A stretch of 64,000 nucleotides of DNA. It comes from Bombus terrestris (lineage: Eukaryota; Arthropoda; Insecta; Hymenoptera; Apidae). The translations under genes were made by a program, and so were the position numbers. The DNA lies in NCBI RefSeq assembly GCF_910591885.1, contig NW_025963551.1, forward strand, positions 434,001 to 498,000, given 5' to 3'. The first letter of the stretch is position 1; each line of letters opens with the position of its first letter. The notes beneath the pieces are model-generated. The model did not search any database, was not told the DNA's origin, and saw nothing but the letters and a program-made list of their open reading frames with translations. Below, one piece after another: positions 63,068 to 64,000 of the stretch.

Positions 63068-64000
63068 AATTGCGTACTTACAAAAGTTTACAGTATATCA
63101 ATATTCGTACATAAATAGTAATATTTCCACATAGTACGGTGCAACGTAAGGTCCGAAATCGCTGACAAAATGAGGTAATAACAGGAAATATATGCAAGGC
63201 ATTATAAGGTATATGTATAGCTTGGAAATTGTAATCGTTGCTCGCTCGCTCCGCTCGCTCGTAAGAATCTAGTCCAACCTCCCAACCGATCCGACACGTT
63301 CGCAAATTTGAAATTAGTCCCCTTCTTATCGAATGGCGAACGTAAGAGATATTGGTTTTAGGTTAGGCTATAGTTTTCAAGCGGGCGCTGCGAGCGAGGG
63401 TCGCGTAAAGGTGTGTCACAAACCAACGGTTTGGCACTTAGGGACATTGAAATATCTGCACCAGCCCGAGGAGTCGGAAGTCTTTATCGAGTTGCCTGCT
63501 GACAAAAGTTTACAGTTTATCAATAGTTTTACATAAATAGTAATATTTCCACATAGTACAGTTGCAACGTGAGGTCCGAAATCGCTGACAAATTAAGGTA
63601 ATAACAGGAAATATATGCACGGCACCATAAGGTATATGTATAGCTTGGAAATTGTTATCGTTGCTCGCTCGCTCCGCTCGCTCGTAAGAATCTAGCCCAA
63701 CCTCACAACCGATCCGACACGTTCGCAAATTTGAAATTAGTCGCCTCCTTATCGGATAACGAACGCAAGAGGGATTGGTTTTAGGTTAGGCTATAGTTAT
63801 CGGGCGAGCACAGGGAGCGAGGGACGCGTAAGGGTGTGTCACAAACCAACGGTTTGTCACATAGGGTCATTGAAATATTCGCACCAGCCCCAGGAGCCGG
63901 AAGTCTTTATCGAATTGCCTACAGACAAAAGTTTACAGTATATCAATATTTGTACATAAATAGTAATATTTTCACACAGTACAGTGCAACGTGAGGTCCG
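63068..64000 (+). repeat. Last units of the window; array continues
   Basis: The unit around 63,078-63,305 is a recombinant: type 2 on the left (cctgcccgaggagtagg), then gaattgcgtacttac with tatatcaatattcg, then cacatagtacggtgc and acaaaatgaggtaa. It is followed by a type 3/type 2 unit (gggcgctgcgagcg) and a type 1 unit cut by the window edge at gaggtccg. The array plainly continues beyond 64,000. Confidence 0.9.

Larger units (their letters stand above)
1..64000 (+). repeat. Satellite array of about 422-bp units filling the window
   Basis: The same unit recurs about 152 times, always in the same orientation and register. An anchor at the end of cacgttcgcaa falls at 365, 788, 1,210, 1,632, 2,055, 2,478 and so on to 63,305 and 63,728, spaced 422 or 423 bp. 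The extra base in 423-bp units comes either from cagttgc in place of cagtgc or from cgcttgac in place of cgctgac. One unit pair is longer by 9 bp (see 58,164 and 61,128). No unit is inverted and nothing is inserted between units. Base composition is about 44% G+C with about 25 CpG per unit. Long satellite arrays of this kind are known from eukaryotic heterochromatin. Location (centromere, pericentromere, subtelomere) cannot be told from the sequence. I do not recognise the unit as a named satellite family. Confidence 0.98.

Noticed and set aside
1..64000. CRISPR array (regular repeats at fixed spacing)
   Set aside because: The whole 422-bp period is repeated; there are no short repeats separated by unique spacers and no cas genes.
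1..64000. Bacterial or viral genome segment with short overlapping genes
   Set aside because: There is no frame longer than 116 codons in 64 kb, the minus-strand frames recur only because the DNA recurs, those I checked use TTG as first codon, and multi-unit duplication structure is typical of eukaryotic satellite.
1..64000. LTR or LINE retrotransposon remnants, or rDNA/IGS repeat
   Set aside because: No reverse transcriptase, integrase or gag-like frame, no poly-A tails, no long terminal direct repeats distinct from the unit, and nothing resembling rRNA.

Overview
The whole 64-kb window is one uninterrupted tandem satellite DNA array. A unit of about 422 bp (422 or 423 bp, rarely more) repeats head to tail in one orientation from the first base to the last. 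I counted 151 occurrences of one fixed anchor in the unit (at about 365, 788, 1,210 and so on to 63,728), a mean spacing of about 422.4 bp, plus a partial unit at the right edge. I see no unique sequence, no transposon insertion, no RNA gene, no credible protein-coding gene and no change of register. The longest open frame is 116 codons. The recurring 61-103-codon frames are products of the repeat; the minus-strand ones that I checked begin with TTG, not ATG.

Organism: long satellite DNA with multi-unit (higher-order) periodicity points to a eukaryotic heterochromatic region, possibly (peri)centromeric or subtelomeric. The unit is about 44% G+C (186 of 420 bases at 61-480) and CpG is not depleted (about 25 per unit). 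Nearly every unit carries two copies of TTAGG, the common arthropod telomere motif. That weakly suggests an insect or other arthropod. I cannot name a species.

Unit anatomy: from the anchor ttggttttaggttagg a unit holds a variable left half with three main haplotypes (called here types 1, 2 and 3), a switch segment around ggaagtctttatc to agtttacagt, a middle part with further diagnostic sites, and a conserved right part ending in aaccgatccgacacgttcgc. Two GAGCG-rich segments near the ends of a 300-bp stretch form an 18-bp inverted repeat with one mismatch. Units are mosaics of the three types.

Layout: 1-5,307 and 6,332-11,638 are two copies of a 15-unit, 6,331-bp period, and the first continues off the left edge. 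About 10,061-18,560 holds nested duplications with periods of 10 units (4,222 bp) and 3 units (1,267 bp). 18,561-20,674 is mixed. 20,675-28,836 has local one-, two-, five- and eleven-unit duplications, with a two-unit alternation (845 bp) towards its right end. 28,837-38,157 is a clean tandem duplication of 11 units (4,646 bp). 38,158-41,760 is mixed. About 41,760-50,802 is a three-unit higher-order repeat (1,268 bp) with register slips and an embedded 8-unit (3,381-bp) duplication. 50,803-63,067 is a roughly 12-unit period (5,067/5,076 bp) with 7-unit and 3-unit secondary duplications. 63,068-64,000 is the start of further units.

Nothing here works as a gene set. The interest lies in the amplification history, with crossover points that can be placed within tens of bases, in the module shuffling inside units, in clusters of private mutations, and in a few short structural motifs that could bind protein or fold.
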